From Gelidibacter sp035515035 (lineage in GTDB: Bacteria; Bacteroidota; Bacteroidia; Flavobacteriales; Flavobacteriaceae): a stretch of 64,000 nucleotides of DNA. The notes under the pieces are model-generated. The model saw only the letters and a list, made by a program, of their open reading frames with translations. It was not told the DNA's origin and did no database searches. How positions within the stretch are numbered: position 1 is the stretch's first letter; every line of letters starts with the position of its first letter. Position numbers and translations under genes: made by a program. The stretch lies in the NCBI RefSeq assembly GCF_035515035.1, contig NZ_DATJCA010000106.1, forward strand, positions 103,018 through 167,017, in the 5' to 3' direction. Positions 44,217 to 53,880 of this stretch are shown in pieces.

Positions 44217-45797
44217 TTATGAGACATAATTTTCATTCACCAAATCAATCACACTTTCTACCGTTGGTATTTTGGCAACCCGCACATCCGTAAAATATTT
44301 TTTGGCTTCAGTAGCGGTAGTATCTCCTATACAATAAGCAACTTTCCCTTCGGCATCGTTATTAATCATATAGCTTTCTACGGTTGAAGGGCTGTAAAAC
44401 ATAATCCCTTCAATATTCGGATCTATTTTTTCTGAATCTAAAATGGTTTTGTATGCCTCCACCTCATTCACCTTAATATTGTTGTTTTCAAGGGTTTGAG
44501 ACAATTCATCCAATCTTATATCACTACAAAAATGGGTCACTTCAGTTCCATCAATAAATTCTATCAAATAGGCAGCAAGATCTTTCGCATAATTTTCAGA
44601 ATGCTTGACTTTGCCAATTCTATTTTCTATCAATCTTTTGGTGCGTCGGCCCACACAATAGATATTCTTAAATTGTAGCTCTTCTTTAGGAACACTGGCA
44701 GTAATGGCTTCTACAGCGTTTTGGCTGGTGATGATAACGTTTTCAATGGGCGACTTCAATATCGGTTTTGCAATCCTGTTCAAACTTATTTTTAAGAAGT
44801 CGGTACTTTCTACGGCGACATTTTTAAAACGCTGACGCTGTACTTCGGATAGTTTTCTGGTAGAGAAAACCTGAATGGCTCTCTCCGTATCACTAAGTTC
44901 ATTCATCACTCTACTTCCGCCACGCTCCAAGACGTAATCTGCAGAAAATTGTGCAATATTATGGTGATTGCCTAGTTTTTCGGTACGTGTAACTTCAATC
45001 TTTTTGGTGCCATCCACACTCAATAGCACACCTTGAAAGTTGACTTCTTCGTTTTTAATGAATGCCAAAGCTCCAATTGGTGCCGAGCAGCCACCTTCTA
45101 AAAGATTCAAGAACTTACGCTCGATGGTGGTACAGATTTCGGTTTCTTCGTGATTGATTTCTTTGCAAATGGCAAGCACTTCCTCATCTTCTTCGCGTGC
45201 GGTAATCATGATGGCGCCTTGTCCAGGAGCCGGAACCATCCAGTCTAAATTGATGGCATCCTCTGGACGAACCCCAATTCTTCCAATCCCGGCAGCAGCA
45301 AATATGGCGGCATTCCAATCTTCATTTTCTTGTAATTTTTGGAGTCTGGTATTGACATTGCCTCTTAACCCAACTATAGTATGGGTGGGATAACGATTGA
45401 GCCATTGGGCTTTGCGTCTTAAGCTTCCGGTGGCAATGACCGCATCTCTTTGTGATAAAAACTCTTCGTTGTTTTTAAAGACCAAAGTATCCCTCACGTT
45501 GCCACGTTTTAATACTGCGGCCTGAACAATGCCTTGAGGTAAAAGTGTCGGTACATCTTTAAGCGAATGGACCGCAATATCAATCTCATTGTTGAGCATT
45601 GCGGCATCTAAAATTCGGGTAAAAACGCCCACAATCCCCATTTCATAAATGGGTTTGTCAAGCACCAAATCGCCTGTTGATTTCACAGGGACTAATTGGG
45701 TAAGATGACCTAAAGTCTCTAGTTGATTTTGAACAGCTTTGGCTTGCCATAACGCTAATTCGCTATCACGGGTACCAATTCTTATTATTTTAGACAT
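44217..45797 (-). CDS. hemCD: Hydroxymethylbilane synthase fused to uroporphyrinogen-III synthase
   Basis: 526 residues in one frame. HemC (1-305): HSLKDVPT with catalytic Asp81, GLRGNVNTRLQKL, and the dipyrromethane cofactor Cys237 in LLEGGCSAPIG. HemD (about 306-526): ITSQNAVEAI, FYSPSTVESYM, and the two-domain layout of UROS. The fusion makes linear tetrapyrrole and closes it to uroporphyrinogen III. The gene start overlaps hemA by 8 bases. Confidence 0.95.
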   Translation of the reverse strand: MSKIIRIGTRDSELALWQAKAVQNQLETLGHLTQLVPVKSTGDLVLDKPIYEMGIVGVFTRILDAAMLNNEIDIAVHSLKDVPTLLPQGIVQAAVLKRGNVRDTLVFKNNEEFLSQRDAVIATGSLRRKAQWLNRYPTHTIVGLRGNVNTRLQKLQENEDWNAAIFAAAGIGRIGVRPEDAINLDWMVPAPGQGAIMITAREEDEEVLAICKEINHEETEICTTIERKFLNLLEGGCSAPIGALAFIKNEEVNFQGVLLSVDGTKKIEVTRTEKLGNHHNIAQFSADYVLERGGSRVMNELSDTERAIQVFSTRKLSEVQRQRFKNVAVESTDFLKISLNRIAKPILKSPIENVIITSQNAVEAITASVPKEELQFKNIYCVGRRTKRLIENRIGKVKHSENYAKDLAAYLIEFIDGTEVTHFCSDIRLDELSQTLENNNIKVNEVEAYKTILDSEKIDPNIEGIMFYSPSTVESYMINNDAEGKVAYCIGDTTATEAKKYFTDVRVAKIPTVESVIDLVNENYVS

Positions 45798-47034
45798 GTT
45801 TTGTGGATTCTAACTGGAACACTCTTCTGATGAGTTCAATACTGTCATCAGTAGACGTGTCATCTGTTTTAAGATGGTACGCAAAGTGATTCGTAATTTT
45901 TTGAATGATATTATTGCTGATCAACTCGGCTTGGGCTTCATTGAAATCGGCGTATTTTTTACGTTGGGTTTCCAATTCGGCATTTTTTAAATCGAGCAAT
46001 TTGTGCTTCAATGCGTTGATGGTTGGTGCAAATTTACGAGTTTCAAGCCAACTGTTAAAATCCTGCTTAACCTCGTCTAATATTTTTTCAGCTAAAGGAA
46101 TAAAAGCTTTTCTGCGTTCTAAGGTATCGTCCGTCATTTGCGATAAATCATCAAGATGGATCAAGGATACATTAGATAATTCAGTAACATCAGGGTTGAC
46201 ATTTTTAGGAATCGAAAGATCTAAAATCAACAATGGCTTTTTAGATTGAATCTGGCTTTTATCAACCGTGGGATTGAGAGCACCGGTTGCAACAATTAAT
46301 ATATCAGAGGCGTTGATTTCCTCTTGGAGATTAGCGTAATCTTTTACTAACAGATTGAATTTACCGGCGACTTCTTGAGCCTTGGTTTTTGTTCTGTTGA
46401 TTAAGGTGATATGTTCGTTTTTGGTGTGTTTCACCAGATTTTCACAGGTATTTCTTCCGATTTTGCCGGTTCCAAAAAGTAAAATGTTTTTATCCGAAAC
46501 ATTTTCGATCGTTTTCAAAATATATTGAACGGAGGCGAACGATACAGAAGTTGCTCCGGAAGAAATCTCCGTTTCGTTCTTAATGCGTTTGCTGGCTTGA
46601 ATGACCGCATTCAGCAAACGTTCAGTAAAAGCGTTGAGCAATCCCAATTTCTTGGATGTTCTTGCACTAGTTTTGAGCTGACTGATGATTTCGAAATCGC
46701 CTAAAATTTGACTGTCAAGTCCAGAACCTACACGAAACATGTGTGAAATGGCTTCTTGGTTCTTGTGGATGTAGGCGACGTGCTGGAATTCTTCAATAGT
46801 GCCTTTGGAGTTCTCACAAAGTAATTTGATGAGTTGATAAGGATGTTCCGCAAAACCATAAAGCTCAGTCCTATTGCAAGTTGAATTGACGATCAAACTC
46901 TCAATGCCTATTTCTTTTGCCTGATGGAGTAGGTTTTGTTTAGAAGTGTCGTCCAAACTAAAACGACCTCTAATATCCGCATCTGCTTTTTTATAGCTTA
47001 ATCCAATGGCATAAAAATAAGTAGTTTTCAACAT
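45790..47034 (-). CDS. hemA: Glutamyl-tRNA reductase
   Basis: Reduces glutamyl-tRNA to glutamate-1-semialdehyde, the committed step of haem synthesis. 414 residues. Catalytic Cys53 in VNSTCNRTELYG; NADPH loop LLFGTGKIGRNTCENL (186-200); C-terminal dimerisation helices. Promoter CAAAAGTA/TACTTTTG box upstream at 47084. hemL is not in the window. Confidence 0.96.
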   Translation of the reverse strand: MLKTTYFYAIGLSYKKADADIRGRFSLDDTSKQNLLHQAKEIGIESLIVNSTCNRTELYGFAEHPYQLIKLLCENSKGTIEEFQHVAYIHKNQEAISHMFRVGSGLDSQILGDFEIISQLKTSARTSKKLGLLNAFTERLLNAVIQASKRIKNETEISSGATSVSFASVQYILKTIENVSDKNILLFGTGKIGRNTCENLVKHTKNEHITLINRTKTKAQEVAGKFNLLVKDYANLQEEINASDILIVATGALNPTVDKSQIQSKKPLLILDLSIPKNVNPDVTELSNVSLIHLDDLSQMTDDTLERRKAFIPLAEKILDEVKQDFNSWLETRKFAPTINALKHKLLDLKNAELETQRKKYADFNEAQAELISNNIIQKITNHFAYHLKTDDTSTDDSIELIRRVFQLESTKHV

Positions 47035-47083
47035 AAATAGTGCTCAATACTGGTTTTGGATATTCGATAGCGAAGATTCAAGA

Positions 47084-47091
47084 CAAAAGTA
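47084..47091 (-). promoter_or_regulatory. Putative hemA -7 box (TACTTTTG)
   Basis: TACTTTTG on the minus strand, 50 bases before the hemA ATG, fits TAnnTTTG. A TTG about 21 bases further up (in GAGCGTTGTTTT) could be the -33 box. Confidence 0.6.
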
Positions 47092-47185
47092 GAAATGTCA
47101 ATTGAATAAAAACAACGCTCAAAGGACTATAAATGTCGCTCGGTGTTTTTTGGTCTTTTATTTTATAGAAGTGGCATAAATAACA

Positions 47186-47193
47186 TACTTTTG
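47186..47193 (+). promoter_or_regulatory. Putative -7 box (TACTTTTG) for the AraC regulator gene
   Basis: The same octamer as at hemA, on the plus strand, 57 bases before ATG 47250. hemA and the regulator gene thus have facing promoters 95 bases apart. No matching -33 box seen. Confidence 0.55.
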
Positions 47194-47249
47194 CAGCAGT
47201 ACCGATGCCTATAGATGGTTTTGTTTAGAATGAATCTAAATAAGAAACA

Positions 47250-48152
47250 ATGGATATTAAAACAATGGAATTAAAAAATGTCGTTAAAGGTTCTTTAGAA
47301 GAGACTGAGATTGATGATGGTTTTTTGGTGTTGACCTATCAAAACGAGAGTAATGCCGTGGATATTATTACCCGAGAGATCGATAGTAGTTTTATTCAAT
47401 TTCATTTTTGTTTAAAGGGCCTTAGTAAATTCATTTTCAATGAAGGGCGCTATGCTTTGGATATCATGGAGGAAAATTCACTCCTTTTGTATAACCCACA
47501 ACGTGATTTGCCCATGCATATGGAAATGCAACCCAATTCGTGGTTGGTCTCAATTGTGATCTCCATAAAAAAATTCCATGGGCTGTTCTCCCAAGAAGCT
47601 GGCTACATCACTTTTTTGAGCAATGATAACAAGGATAAAAAGTATTATAAGGATGGAAAAATTTCTCCTTCCATGGCCATTGGTTTGACACAACTGATTC
47701 ATTATAATTTGAATTCGTCCATCAAAAATCTTTATTTTAAGGGGAAGGCCTATGAGCTCTTAAGTTTATATTTCAATAGAAGTGAGGATGCCAATATAGA
47801 ACAATGTCCCTTTTTGGTGGATGATACCAATGTGATCAAAATCAGAAAAGCCAAAGATATTGTCATTTCCAGAATGGCCGAACCGCCAACCTTGCAGGAG
47901 CTTTCTGAGGAGATAGGTTTGAACATAAAGAAACTAAAAGAAGGTTTTAAGCAGATTTATGGGGATACGGTATATAGTTTTTTATTCGATTATAAGATGG
48001 AAGTCGCCAGAAAGCTTTTGGAATCTTCTGACTATAATGTGAATGAGGTAGGCTTGAAAGTTGGTTATAGTACATCAAGCCACTTTATAGTGGCATTTAA
48101 AAAGAAATATGGCACGACCCCCAAAAAATATTTAATGTCATTATCTTCGTAA
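47250..48152 (+). CDS. AraC-family transcriptional regulator
   Basis: 300 residues (a second ATG 15 bases on is a possible start). The N-terminal part has no sugar-binding cupin motif that I recognise. The C-terminal AraC domain (about 205-300) has two helix-turn-helix units: PPTLQELSEEIGLNIKKLKEGFK and SDYNVNEVGLKVGYSTSSH, then FIVAFKKKYGTTPKKYL. Placed divergently from hemA and upstream of hemH, it is a candidate haem-gene regulator; this is context, not proof. Confidence 0.9.
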   Translation: MDIKTMELKNVVKGSLEETEIDDGFLVLTYQNESNAVDIITREIDSSFIQFHFCLKGLSKFIFNEGRYALDIMEENSLLLYNPQRDLPMHMEMQPNSWLVSIVISIKKFHGLFSQEAGYITFLSNDNKDKKYYKDGKISPSMAIGLTQLIHYNLNSSIKNLYFKGKAYELLSLYFNRSEDANIEQCPFLVDDTNVIKIRKAKDIVISRMAEPPTLQELSEEIGLNIKKLKEGFKQIYGDTVYSFLFDYKMEVARKLLESSDYNVNEVGLKVGYSTSSHFIVAFKKKYGTTPKKYLMSLSS

Positions 48153-48225
48153 ATTAATATTTAAAGGATGCTCATTCCAGAGACTTTCGAGACTTGAAGA
48201 TCTGTGGAAGTTGGATTATAATTAA

Positions 48226-48295
48226 GAAATGGATGCCTGCTTTCGAAGGAATAGGATATAATTAAAAAAAATAGATTCCTGCCTTCGCAGGAATG
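48226..48295 (+). repeat. Start-codon-proximal palindromic element, tandem copies 6a and 6b (hemH)
   Basis: Two copies in tandem. Copy 6a (48232-48254) is degenerate: GGATGCCTGCTTTCGAAGGA. Copy 6b (48274-48294) is perfect: GATTCCTGCCTTCGCAGGAA plus TG, preceded by AATTAAAAAAAATA. 6b ends 14 bases before the hemH ATG. Confidence 0.8.
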
Positions 48296-48308
48296 AAAAA
48301 AGTTTTCA

Positions 48309-49343
48309 ATGAAAAAAGGAGTTTTACTTGTCAATTTAGGTTCGCCGGATAGCCCAACACCAGAAGATGTTAAGCCTTATTTAAGTGAGTTTTTAATGGA
48401 TGAACGCGTCATTGACGTTCCGCTTTGGTTAAGAACCTTCATTGTAAAAGGGATTATTTTAAATACACGACCAAAAGCATCCGCGGAAGCGTACCAAAAA
48501 ATATGGTGGGAGGAAGGTTCGCCGCTAATCGTGATTTCTGAGCGACTTCAGAAAAAAATACAAAAAAACACCGATCTTCCTGTGTCTTTGGCCATGCGCT
48601 ATGGGAGTTTAACCATTAAAAAAGGGCTTCAAGAGTTGGTTGACAAAGGGGTTGAAGAGGTCTTTTTGATGCCGCTTTATCCACAATTTGCCATGGCAAC
48701 TACCGAAACTATTTTGGTGTTGGCAGAAGAAATACGTAAAGAACATTTTCCAAATCTCAAGATCTCTGATCTGAAAGCGTTTTATAATCGCGAAGATTAT
48801 ATAGATGTCCTTTCCAATTCTATTGGAAGACATTTAAAAAACAATCCATATGATCATTTGTTGTTTTCTTATCATGGGGTTCCAGAACGTCATATTCGTA
48901 AACGTGACATCACAAAATCACATTGTAAAATCGACAAGAGCTGTTGCATAACACCATCTCCGGCGCACGAATTTTGCTACCGTCACCAATGTTTGGAAGT
49001 CACACGCTTAGTGGCTGAAAAACTCAATTTAAAAGAAGGCACCTATTCGTCGTCGTTTCAGTCAAGATTAGGATTTGATCCTTGGTTGCAGCCCCCAACA
49101 GATTTGACCATAGAACGTATGGGCAAAAAAGGGGTGCAGAACTTGGCGGTTGTCACCCCGGCATTTGTGAGTGATTGTTTGGAAACCTTAGAAGAAATTG
49201 CCATGGAAGGCCAAGAAATTTTTCATGAAGTGGGTGGTAAGGAATTTACAACCGTACCCTGTTTAAATGATGATGATGAATTTGTAACGATACTTTCCAA
49301 TTGGATCAATGATTGGGCAACTATACAAGCTGTACCCGTATAA
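48309..49343 (+). CDS. hemH: Ferrochelatase
   Basis: Inserts Fe(II) into protoporphyrin or coproporphyrin. 344 residues. Catalytic His189 in LLFSYHGVPERH; metal-site Glu in the C-terminal SDCLETLEEI. After the His lies a Cys-rich insert, Cys206, 212, 213, 223 and 228 (SHCKIDKSCCITPSPA), which could bind a metal or cluster. Shares one base (TAATG) with the MATE gene downstream. Confidence 0.95.
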   Translation: MKKGVLLVNLGSPDSPTPEDVKPYLSEFLMDERVIDVPLWLRTFIVKGIILNTRPKASAEAYQKIWWEEGSPLIVISERLQKKIQKNTDLPVSLAMRYGSLTIKKGLQELVDKGVEEVFLMPLYPQFAMATTETILVLAEEIRKEHFPNLKISDLKAFYNREDYIDVLSNSIGRHLKNNPYDHLLFSYHGVPERHIRKRDITKSHCKIDKSCCITPSPAHEFCYRHQCLEVTRLVAEKLNLKEGTYSSSFQSRLGFDPWLQPPTDLTIERMGKKGVQNLAVVTPAFVSDCLETLEEIAMEGQEIFHEVGGKEFTTVPCLNDDDEFVTILSNWINDWATIQAVPV

Positions 49344-50695
49344 TGGCTAAAGACTCCTCTCAAGATTTAGGCACACAACCCATCAGCAAGCTTTTAATAA
49401 AGCAAGCTGTTCCTGCATCAATCGGGATTTTGGTAATGTCGCTGAATATCTTGGTGGATACTATTTTTGTTGGGAATTGGATTGGGTCTACGGCCATTGC
49501 CGCTATTAATGTGGTCTTACCAGTGTCGTTTTTTATTGCGGCTTTGGGAATGGCTATCGGGATTGGAGGTTCTTCTATAATTTCTAGGGCCTTGGGCGGT
49601 AACAACTATGAAAAAGCGCTGAAAACTTTTGGCAACCAAATCACCTTGACTTTGGTGTTGACACTTTCCTTGGTCACTGTGGGATTACTTTTTGCCGATG
49701 GCATCATCGAATCCTTTGGTGGCAAAGGCGGTATTTTTGAACCCGCCAAAATCTATTATGAAATTGTTCTTTATGGAGTGCCGCTTTTAGCACTTTGTAT
49801 GATGGCAAACACGGTCATTAGAGCGGAGGGAAAGCCAAAATTTGCCATGTACGCTATGATGATTCCTTCGGTCAGTAATTTGATCATGGATTATATTTTT
49901 ATCTATGTATTGGATTTCGGAATGGCAGGAGCTGCATGGGCTACTACGCTTTCTTATGCGATTTGTTTGGCATTTATCCTTTGGTTTTTTATCTCCAACA
50001 AATCAGAATTAAAAATTGACTTTGCGCATTTGGGATTGAATTTTCCAATCGTCAAAGAAATCACTTCTTTGGGTTTCGTCACGCTGTCACGTCAAGCGGT
50101 GGTAAGCGTCACCTATTTGTTCATGAATAATATCCTTTTTGATTTAGGTGGGGAAACTTCTGTGACCTCCTATGCGATTGCGGGAAGAATGTTAATGTTT
50201 GCCATGTTTCCTGTTCTTGGGGTTACTCAAGGATTTTTGCCGATTGCCGGTTTCAATTACGGGGCGGAAAACTACCATCGCGTAAAGGAAACGCTAAATA
50301 CGGCCATTAAATACGCCGCAATTCTGGCAACTTTGGTGTTTATTGTATTGATGATATTTCCGGAAAGTATCACAAGGATGTTCACCACAGATGCTGCTGT
50401 GGTTAGTCAAGCTCCAAACGATATGCGTTGGGTATTTGCTGCAACGCCCATTATTGCATGGCAGTTAATTGGTGCTGCCTATTTTCAGGCCATTGGGAAA
50501 GCCGTACCCGCCTTATTATTGACATTATCCAGACAAGGTTTTTTCTTCATTCCGCTCATCTTGATTTTGCCGAAGTTTTACGGCGAACTTGGGGTTTGGA
50601 TTTCTTTTCCAATTTCAGACGTGTTGGCCACTATCGTGACCGCCTATTTCTTGAATCGAGAAATCAAGAAGAATCTGATTCCCAAAGATGTTTAA
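49343..50695 (+). CDS. MATE-family multidrug efflux transporter
   Basis: About 450 residues from ATG 49343, which overlaps the hemH stop by one base; a longer frame from 49313 would read into hemH. Two pseudo-symmetric halves of six membrane helices each, beginning LLIKQAVPASIGILVMSLNILVD (first helix pair), with AVPALLLTLSRQG in the second half. Na+ or proton-driven export of cationic compounds is usual for the family. Linked to hemH by translation coupling, possibly to export porphyrin, but there is no evidence for that substrate. Confidence 0.9.
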   Translation: MAKDSSQDLGTQPISKLLIKQAVPASIGILVMSLNILVDTIFVGNWIGSTAIAAINVVLPVSFFIAALGMAIGIGGSSIISRALGGNNYEKALKTFGNQITLTLVLTLSLVTVGLLFADGIIESFGGKGGIFEPAKIYYEIVLYGVPLLALCMMANTVIRAEGKPKFAMYAMMIPSVSNLIMDYIFIYVLDFGMAGAAWATTLSYAICLAFILWFFISNKSELKIDFAHLGLNFPIVKEITSLGFVTLSRQAVVSVTYLFMNNILFDLGGETSVTSYAIAGRMLMFAMFPVLGVTQGFLPIAGFNYGAENYHRVKETLNTAIKYAAILATLVFIVLMIFPESITRMFTTDAAVVSQAPNDMRWVFAATPIIAWQLIGAAYFQAIGKAVPALLLTLSRQGFFFIPLILILPKFYGELGVWISFPISDVLATIVTAYFLNREIKKNLIPKDV

Positions 50696-50709
50696 TTTAT
50701 TTTTGAACG

Positions 50710-51258
50710 ATGGACTATTACAATTATATAAAAGCGCTACATCTTATTTTTGTCATCACCTGGTTTGCGGGACTATTCTACATTCCAAGATTGTTTGTCT
50801 ATCAAATTGAAGCCTTTCATAAACCCTCGCCTGAAAAGGAAATTTTAGGTAAACAGCTCAAATTGATGGCCAAGCGTTTGTGGAACATTATTACCTGGCC
50901 TTCGGCAATTTTAGCCACTGTTTTTGCAATTTGGTTACTTATTTTGATACCGTCGTGGTTACATCAAGGTTGGATGCATGTAAAATTGGCGTTCGTGTTC
51001 CTACTTATCTTTTATCATTTAAAAACCCATCAGTTTTACAAACAATTGCAACGCGATGAAGTCAAAAAAACCTCTAATTTCATGAGACTGTGGAATGAAG
51101 GGGCCACGTTTATCTTGTTTTCTGTGGTGTTTTTAGTGATCCTGAAAAATTCATTCAACTGGATTTTTGGGGTGGTGGGCATTGTGGTATTAGGCGTGCT
51201 ATTAATGCTGGGATTTAAATTATATAAAAACATCAGAAATCGAAATCCTGATGCCTAG
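50710..51258 (+). CDS. hemJ: HemJ-like protoporphyrinogen oxidase
   Basis: 182 residues, four membrane helices. The start YYNYIKALHLIFVITWFAGLFYIPRLFVYQIE carries the conserved His and WxxxLFYxxRLF pattern of HemJ, which oxidises protoporphyrinogen IX in bacteria lacking HemG and HemY. It is 14 bases after the MATE gene. Completes the step between HemF and HemH here. A 40-residue basic C-terminal end follows the last helix. Confidence 0.85.
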   Translation: MDYYNYIKALHLIFVITWFAGLFYIPRLFVYQIEAFHKPSPEKEILGKQLKLMAKRLWNIITWPSAILATVFAIWLLILIPSWLHQGWMHVKLAFVFLLIFYHLKTHQFYKQLQRDEVKKTSNFMRLWNEGATFILFSVVFLVILKNSFNWIFGVVGIVVLGVLLMLGFKLYKNIRNRNPDA

Positions 51259-51495
51259 AATTTTAAATTCCAAGTTCCAAATTCCAGACGACGTTAATCT
51301 TAATTCAATAATAAATATTATCAAAATCACGCGCCGTTCATCTGCACCGATTCATACTGGCAGATAAAGTTAGGAGTGATCAATAATCATCAATCACCAA
51401 TCCCGTGGAATTTGAGGATACCATTTTTTGAAATTTAAGATGCAACCGTCATTTGGACTGATTATTGCTATCTTTATCGAGCTACAATTATTTAA

Positions 51496-52974
51496 ATGAG
51501 AACCAGAAGACTTTCCTTACGTGTACGCATCTTTTTTGCAATGATTTTGTTGGTGCTTATCGCTTCCATTCTAATTGCAGCAGTCACGATTTATCAATAT
51601 AATGAGGAAGCTCAGGATTATCACCGGAATCGTTTAGAACGCAAGGAAGATAATATCCGGCGACATATTGACTTTGTAATCCGTGAAACATCATGGGAGC
51701 CCAAAACTGAAAAGATCCCTTTAATTTTTAGGGAAGAAATCTATAAGATTGCAGATATCCACCAATTGCAAGTCAATCTTTTTGATCTTGAGGGCGGTCT
51801 TTTAAAATCGTCAAAGTCTAGTATTGAAGGCGATACGCTTTCAAGTTGTTTGGATGCTGATGTTTTAAATGCGCTTTCCAATACAGCCACACACAGGTAT
51901 GTTGAGAAAATTGTGCAGCATGATCAAACGTTTCAATCGTCTTTTACCTATATCACAGATAAAAAATTCAAACCGATTGCAATTTTAAACCTCCATTATA
52001 TTCAAAACGATGATATTTTGAATAAGGAATTAAATGAGTTTTTAGAACGCTTGGGCTATGCCTATTTTCTGATGCTGATCTTAGCTATTCTACTGGCCTA
52101 TTTCCTATCCAAATACATTACAAAATCGCTTAAAACAATTAGTGATAAAATAAATACAACCCGATTGGGAAAACAAAATCAGCGCATTGAGATTGAATCG
52201 TCCAGTGAGGAGATTGCTACTTTGGTGAATTCTTACAACAGCATGATTGACCAATTGCAGGAAAGTGCAGTTAAACTGGCCACTTCAGAACGTGAGCAGG
52301 CGTGGCGCGAAATGGCAAAACAGGTAGCCCACGAAATTAAAAATCCGCTCACCCCGATGCGACTGAGTGTTCAAAGTTTTCAGCGAAAATTTAATCCTGA
52401 AGATCCTGAAATTCACCAGAAAGTTGATGAGTATAGCAAAACCCTCATACAGCAAATTGATACGATGAGTTCCATTGCATCTGCCTTTTCAAATTTTGCC
52501 AAAATGCCTGCCCAAAAAAATGAAACACTTAATGTGGTTAAAATTGTAAAATTGGCCTTGGATATTTTCAGTGAAGATTATATTGCTTTTGTGGCCGATG
52601 AAAAGGAAATTATTTGCCAGTTGGACCGTACACAATTGATACGTGTGATAACCAATTTGGTTAAGAACGCTACCCAAGCTGTTGCCGAAAGCAAAAATCC
52701 AAAAGTTGTGGTCAGTGTGATGTCTGAGAATGACATGGTGAAAATTTCTGTTTCTGATAATGGAAAGGGGATCACCGATGAAAATATCGCTAGAATATTT
52801 GAACCTAAGTTTACTACAAAATCCAGCGGCATGGGTCTTGGATTGGCGATGGTTAAAAACATCGTAGAAACTTATAAGGGAACTATTTCCTTTACTTCCC
52901 AAAATGGGAAAGGAACAACGTTTACGGTGACTTTTCCTAAAGAAATTCTTCCTACTAAAACCAGAATCTCTTAA
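51496..52974 (+). CDS. Sensor histidine kinase (NtrY-like, HAMP)
   Basis: 492 residues. Membrane helices at about 10-30 and 192-212 bracket a periplasmic sensor domain of about 160 residues with no recognised fold. A HAMP linker (to about 260) precedes the dimerisation helix QVAHEIKNPLTPMRL (His279) and the HATPase with NLVKNATQAV (N-box), SDNGKGI and GMGLGLAMVKN (G boxes). No response regulator is adjacent, so it is an orphan in this window. 237 bases of intergenic sequence precede it, without recognised features. Confidence 0.9.
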   Translation: MRTRRLSLRVRIFFAMILLVLIASILIAAVTIYQYNEEAQDYHRNRLERKEDNIRRHIDFVIRETSWEPKTEKIPLIFREEIYKIADIHQLQVNLFDLEGGLLKSSKSSIEGDTLSSCLDADVLNALSNTATHRYVEKIVQHDQTFQSSFTYITDKKFKPIAILNLHYIQNDDILNKELNEFLERLGYAYFLMLILAILLAYFLSKYITKSLKTISDKINTTRLGKQNQRIEIESSSEEIATLVNSYNSMIDQLQESAVKLATSEREQAWREMAKQVAHEIKNPLTPMRLSVQSFQRKFNPEDPEIHQKVDEYSKTLIQQIDTMSSIASAFSNFAKMPAQKNETLNVVKIVKLALDIFSEDYIAFVADEKEIICQLDRTQLIRVITNLVKNATQAVAESKNPKVVVSVMSENDMVKISVSDNGKGITDENIARIFEPKFTTKSSGMGLGLAMVKNIVETYKGTISFTSQNGKGTTFTVTFPKEILPTKTRIS

Positions 52975-53097
52975 AATATTGCTTAATTTTCAGTTTTTAT
53001 CACTTCAAATTGCAGTGTGAAAAGTTAATTATATTTAATAAATAAATGATTTGCGTTGTCCAATCACAGGCAGGCGCGGAATAAAAAAAATAATTAT

Positions 53098-53880
53098 ATG
53101 TCTTACGAAAACATCTTATCAGAAAGAAACGACGGGATTACAATCATTACCATCAACCGTCCCAATAAATTAAATGCTTTAAACAAAGCGACGATTAACG
53201 AGCTCAATCAAGCTTTTAAAGTGGCTGACAAGGATAAACATACCAAGGTGATCATTATTACCGGAAGTGGTGAGAAAGCTTTTGTTGCCGGTGCTGATAT
53301 CAGTGAGTTTGCCCATTTTGATGTTGAAGATGGTGCAAAATTAGCGGCTAAAGGTCAAGAGTTGTTGTTTGATTATATTGAAAATCTTTCCACACCAGTT
53401 ATTGCTGCGGTCAACGGATTTGCTCTTGGTGGTGGACTCGAACTGGCCATGGCCTGTCATTTTAGGATTGCGAGCGACAATGCCAAAATGGGCTTACCAG
53501 AAACCTCATTGGGCGTAATTCCTGGGTATGGTGGGACACAACGTTTGCCACAGTTGGTTGGAAAGGGTCGTGCCATGGAAATGGTGATGACCGCTGGCAT
53601 GATTGATGCGGAAACTGCGAAAGTCTACGGATTGGTTAATCACGTGACCACACAAGATGAGCTGATACCATTATGTGAAAAGATTGCGGGGAAAATCATG
53701 CGGAATTCCACCGTGGCCATTAAAGGTGCTATAAAAGCCATTAATGCCAATTATAAAGACGGCGTGGACGGCTATAAAGTAGAAATCAAACAATTTGGAA
53801 AATGCTTTGGCACTGACGATTTTACCGAAGGCACGACAGCGTTTTTAGAAAAGCGGAAGGCGGAGTTTCCGGGGTCATAA
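53098..53880 (+). CDS. Enoyl-CoA hydratase/isomerase-family protein
   Basis: 260 residues from ATG 53098 (MSYENILSERNDGITIITINRP); a frame 14 codons longer has no ribosome site. Crotonase signature: AFVAGADISEF (oxyanion hole), GGGLELAMACHFRIAS, catalytic Glu in GLPETSLGVIPGYGGTQRLP. Likely short-chain enoyl-CoA hydratase of fatty-acid beta-oxidation or a related crotonase. Immediately followed by palindromic element copy 7. Confidence 0.92.
   Translation: MSYENILSERNDGITIITINRPNKLNALNKATINELNQAFKVADKDKHTKVIIITGSGEKAFVAGADISEFAHFDVEDGAKLAAKGQELLFDYIENLSTPVIAAVNGFALGGGLELAMACHFRIASDNAKMGLPETSLGVIPGYGGTQRLPQLVGKGRAMEMVMTAGMIDAETAKVYGLVNHVTTQDELIPLCEKIAGKIMRNSTVAIKGAIKAINANYKDGVDGYKVEIKQFGKCFGTDDFTEGTTAFLEKRKAEFPGS

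Noticed and set aside
49313..49342. Earlier start for the MATE gene
   Set aside because: It lies inside hemH; ATG 49343 overlaps the hemH stop in the common TAATG form.
53056..53097. 14-codon upstream extension of the enoyl-CoA hydratase
   Set aside because: Low-quality residues (MSNHRQARNKKN); the family starts at MSYENI.
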